Shown here one piece after another: positions 61,773-64,000 of a DNA stretch of 64,000 nucleotides. The notes beneath the pieces are model-generated. The model did not search any database, was not told where the DNA came from, and worked only from the letters and a program-made list of their open reading frames with translations. Both the position numbers and the translations under genes were made by a program. Each line of letters starts with the position of its first letter. Positions within the stretch are counted from its first letter, which is position 1. Origin of the DNA: Spirodela intermedia (taxonomy: Eukaryota > Streptophyta > Magnoliopsida > Alismatales > Araceae); the NCBI GenBank assembly GCA_902729315.2, contig LR746281.1, positions 3,718,501 to 3,782,500 of the forward strand, read 5' to 3'.

Positions 61773-62234
61773 TGATAAGTCTACATTATCATGAGTTAAT
61801 AATTAATAAATAATAGAGTTTTAATCTTAACTCATGATAAATAAAATTATACTTCTATTAATTTATGAAAATTGGTTTTTAGTTAGTTAATGTGATTTTT
61901 TGGCTAATTATGTGATTTTATATAAATTTATATGATTTTTATACTCTTATTTTTGAGATAAATGAAGAAAGAGAAATTAAAATAAAAATATAGAAAAAAG
62001 AGGGGACCCACCAACCAGTTGAGCCCACAATCAGGTTGAAAGCACAGTCGAGGGGAGCCATGATTAGAAGCTTGAGCAACTATGGACTGATGGGGGCATG
62101 TGTGTGCCAGTCCCTTCTACGTCACTAGTGGCCAGCTAGTTGTGTAGCAAAGAGTAGTCGTACACACAAGAAAGAGACTCATTGCTTCTAAATCTAATAT
62201 TATTATATATTCAACCAAAAATTCGATGTACAAT
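61773..62234 (+). mobile_element. LTR-A fragment L26 (5' part)
   Basis: A sense LTR starting TGATAAGTCTACATTATC, interrupted at ..CGATGTACAAT by L27. Its remainder should continue past the window end. Confidence 0.88.
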
Positions 62235-62534
62235 TGACGTGACTCAGTCGTTGTATATTAAATCACGCAAATTTAAAATTTATAAAACTAGAAAATACGA
62301 ATTTTCGGATATTTAGAAGTATTTCAAAATAAATATATCAATTATAATTCAATAAAAATCCCAAAAATAGTGGTAATTTTCCAGGTCGATCACAGGGATG
62401 TAATATAATATCTGGTAATTATTCAGAATTTTTCTCAACGAGTACGATTTTCTTACGAATTTTATACTAGGAAATAAAAAGGAAATATATTTAAAATTCA
62501 TGAAAAAAAGGAAATAAGGGTGCGGGCGTCAGGA

Positions 62535-62542
62535 TGACGTCA
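62535..62542. promoter_or_regulatory. TGACGTCA palindrome (bZIP-type site) in L27
   Basis: A perfect ACGT-core palindrome of the class bound by plant bZIP (TGA-type) factors. A second ACGT palindrome, TTACGTAA, is at 62593-62600. Both recur in other LTR-A copies (TGACGTCA at 21118-21125), often decayed. Confidence 0.45.
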
Positions 62543-62729
62543 GCGCCAGGCGAACGCGAATCAGGCGGAAACAGAGTTCCGCCCGGCGATTCTTACGTAA
62601 GCGATTACAGACGACTTAATTAATCAAATTAAGATCTGTAAAAGCCGGAAGAATCGTAATTTAACGAAGTATAGTTTGGTAAATTAAAAATCACACAAAG
62701 TATCACTAAATAAAGCGTAAATTAAATTG

Positions 62730-63017
62730 AAAGTAGGAAAACAGAGTTCCGACGTCGTGACGGCGACGCGTCGGCGATGCACCGGAATCCTGAGCGTTCG
62801 GGAGGATCGTCGTGTAGTGTCCACGGCCTCGAAGGCTCTCCTTTGACAAAGACAACGTGGGCAATCTTTAGATAAAGCAGGAAAACAGAGTTCCGGCGTC
62901 GCAACGGCGACGCGTCGGCGATGCACCGGAATCCTGAGCATTCGGGAGGGTCGTCGTGCAGTGTCCACGGCCTCGAAGGCTCTCCTTGGACAAAGACGAC
63001 GTGAGCAATCTCTAGAT
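62730..63017 (-). repeat. Tandem 144-bp duplication in L27
   Basis: Two 144-bp units as in L4, read on the minus strand. The junction GAT/AAAGCAGG is at 62873/62874. Confidence 0.93.
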
Positions 63018-63036
63018 CTTCTCGCGAAGTCTAGAG
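63010..63036. other. Short hairpin in the LTR-A centre
   Basis: CTCTAGA and CTTC pair with GAAG and TCTAGAG around a TCGC loop, with one bulged base. The boundary of the 144-bp unit falls inside it. Older copies show the same sequence with some pairs lost. Confidence 0.6.
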
Positions 63037-64000
63037 ACCAATGAAGTGGGTCGTCGAATCGTCTCCGGCGGCTGTCACCCGGCGGAGCGGAAAAACGGCG
63101 ACTTTGCGGCTCTCCGGCGGCTGTCACCCGACGGAGAGGGGCTGGATGGAGGTGAGGCGCGTGTTAGGGAGCTTCATCCTCAGGTCCGCGCAGCAAGAGG
63201 AGGCTCTTCATCGCATCTGGTACGCTCTCAGGAGGTGGCGACTGGTCTCCCGGCGGATCGTCCTCTTCCCGACGACGGCTTGTTCGTCGATCAATCGGAG
63301 ATGATTTACTCGATGGATTGCGATCCTTTTATCGCGAATCGTTCAGAAATTTTAGTAGCAATGCTCCGCAAATCGCGTTGACGAGATTTTCGCCGATGAT
63401 CCAGCGATTCCGGTTGCTTAATCCTTCACCGGCGATCTGCAGGAAAGTCGCGATAATCAGTTAAAAATATATGAATTTTGACTCTGGGAGGATTCGAACC
63501 CGCGGCGGTCGCCGGCGCCTTACAAGGTGGATTTAGTCCCACATCGGTTGTGCGCGGATTATTCGGGCGAATATATAGTAAAGTTAGCTTTCTAGGCAAA
63601 GTCCTCTCGCGTGTACGACCACTCCTTGCCCCACAGCCGGCTGACCACCGGTGACCTGGAAGGGGAGTGGCGCACATGTGCCCCTATCGATCCAAGCAAG
63701 CCGCTCGAGCCCCTGCTCGCGGCTACTCCCCGACTGCGCTTCCGACCCGCTTGCGGGCCCGGCTGGCCGGCGGGTCCGCCCATTTTGCAATATTTTTATT
63801 TTTATTTCTTGTTCTTCATTTATCTCAAAACTAAGACTGTAAAAATCGTATAAAATCACATAATTACCCAAAAATTCACGTTAATCAACTGAAAACCACT
63901 TTTCATGCTTTAACACAAATATAAGTCTATTTATCATGAGTTAAGGCTAAAACTATATTATTTACTAATTATTAACTCATGATAATGAAGACTTATCAAC

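Larger units (their letters stand above)
62235..63998 (-). mobile_element. LTR-A copy L27, young subfamily, best preserved
   Basis: A complete antisense LTR of 1764 bp, TGACGTGACTCAG to ACTTATCA. The left flank is ACAAT (62230-62234); the last two bases of the window, AC, fit the second copy. It has two 144-bp units (62730-62873 and 62874-63017), both GGCTGTCACCCG repeats, a TGACGTCA palindrome, a TTACGTAA palindrome, the B-box and the TATA motif. It is a good reference for the family. Confidence 0.94.

Noticed and set aside
63046-63381. Recurrent 87- and 111-codon ORFs in the LTR centre (also 8057-8397, 53801-54141, 9286-9660)
   Set aside because: They recur because the LTR recurs. Two overlapping frames are open at once, and neither has a recognisable domain or start context.
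1-64000. CRISPR array, bacterial operon or prophage
   Set aside because: Repeats are kilobase-scale retrotransposon LTRs with target-site duplications; there are no regular short spacers and no bacterial genes.

Overview
This 64 kb window looks like repeat-dense, AT-rich nuclear heterochromatin of a flowering plant. I find no host gene, rRNA, tRNA gene or CRISPR array. Almost every base can be assigned to LTR retrotransposons, mostly one Ty3/gypsy family of the Athila type. The assignment rests on a gag with the FHGL / CPHHxIPKW / FYDGL landmarks, a tRNA-Asp-like primer binding site, a polypurine tract reading TTAAGTTGGGGGGTG, and an integrase reading DVWGIDFMGPF. The species cannot be named from the sequence; nothing separates monocot from eudicot with confidence.

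The dominant component is a single family of LTRs of about 1.6-1.76 kb, called LTR-A here. It begins TGATAAGTC and ends GTCACGTCA, with AT-rich ends and a GC-rich centre. I count about 27 complete, split or partial copies on both strands. Most are solo LTRs, and many keep 5-bp target-site duplications (GACAT, AGTGT, ATGTC, AGGGA, GGGAG, ATGGG and others).

Layout. 1-6488: end of an LTR, primer site, leader and broken gag-pro of a plus-strand Athila-like element (E1), with a solo LTR-A in its leader. 6490-17401: a minus-strand element (E2) with both LTRs, gag and an unrecognised ORF in place of pol, set in broken LTR-A pieces. 17402-19793: purine-rich minisatellite and fragments of other repeats. 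19794-25260: a second Athila-like element (E3, minus strand, gag-protease), with a solo LTR-A at its truncated end. 25262-31287: a second copy of the E2 type (E4). 31288-36270: more nested LTR-A copies. 36271-38035: scrambled filler DNA and a GC-richer LTR-like piece. 38036-60335: an old autonomous plus-strand element (E5) with gag, protease, RT, RNase H and integrase, split by three LTR-A-family insertions, one of which is a third E2-type element (E6, 47161-56937). 60336-64000: LTR-A fragments, a Ty1/copia RT remnant and one well-preserved LTR-A.

How the parts relate. E5 is the decayed autonomous member. E2, E4 and E6 share its LTRs, primer site, polypurine tracts and (E2, E4) gag, but carry a different ORF (ORF-X) where pro-pol should be, so they look like a non-autonomous subfamily mobilised in trans. 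Every coding region here is broken by stops or frameshifts, many explicable as C-to-T or G-to-A changes typical of methylated plant repeats. Three LTRs (7442, 53184, 62235) are much better preserved, share a 144-bp internal duplication and mark the most recent burst.
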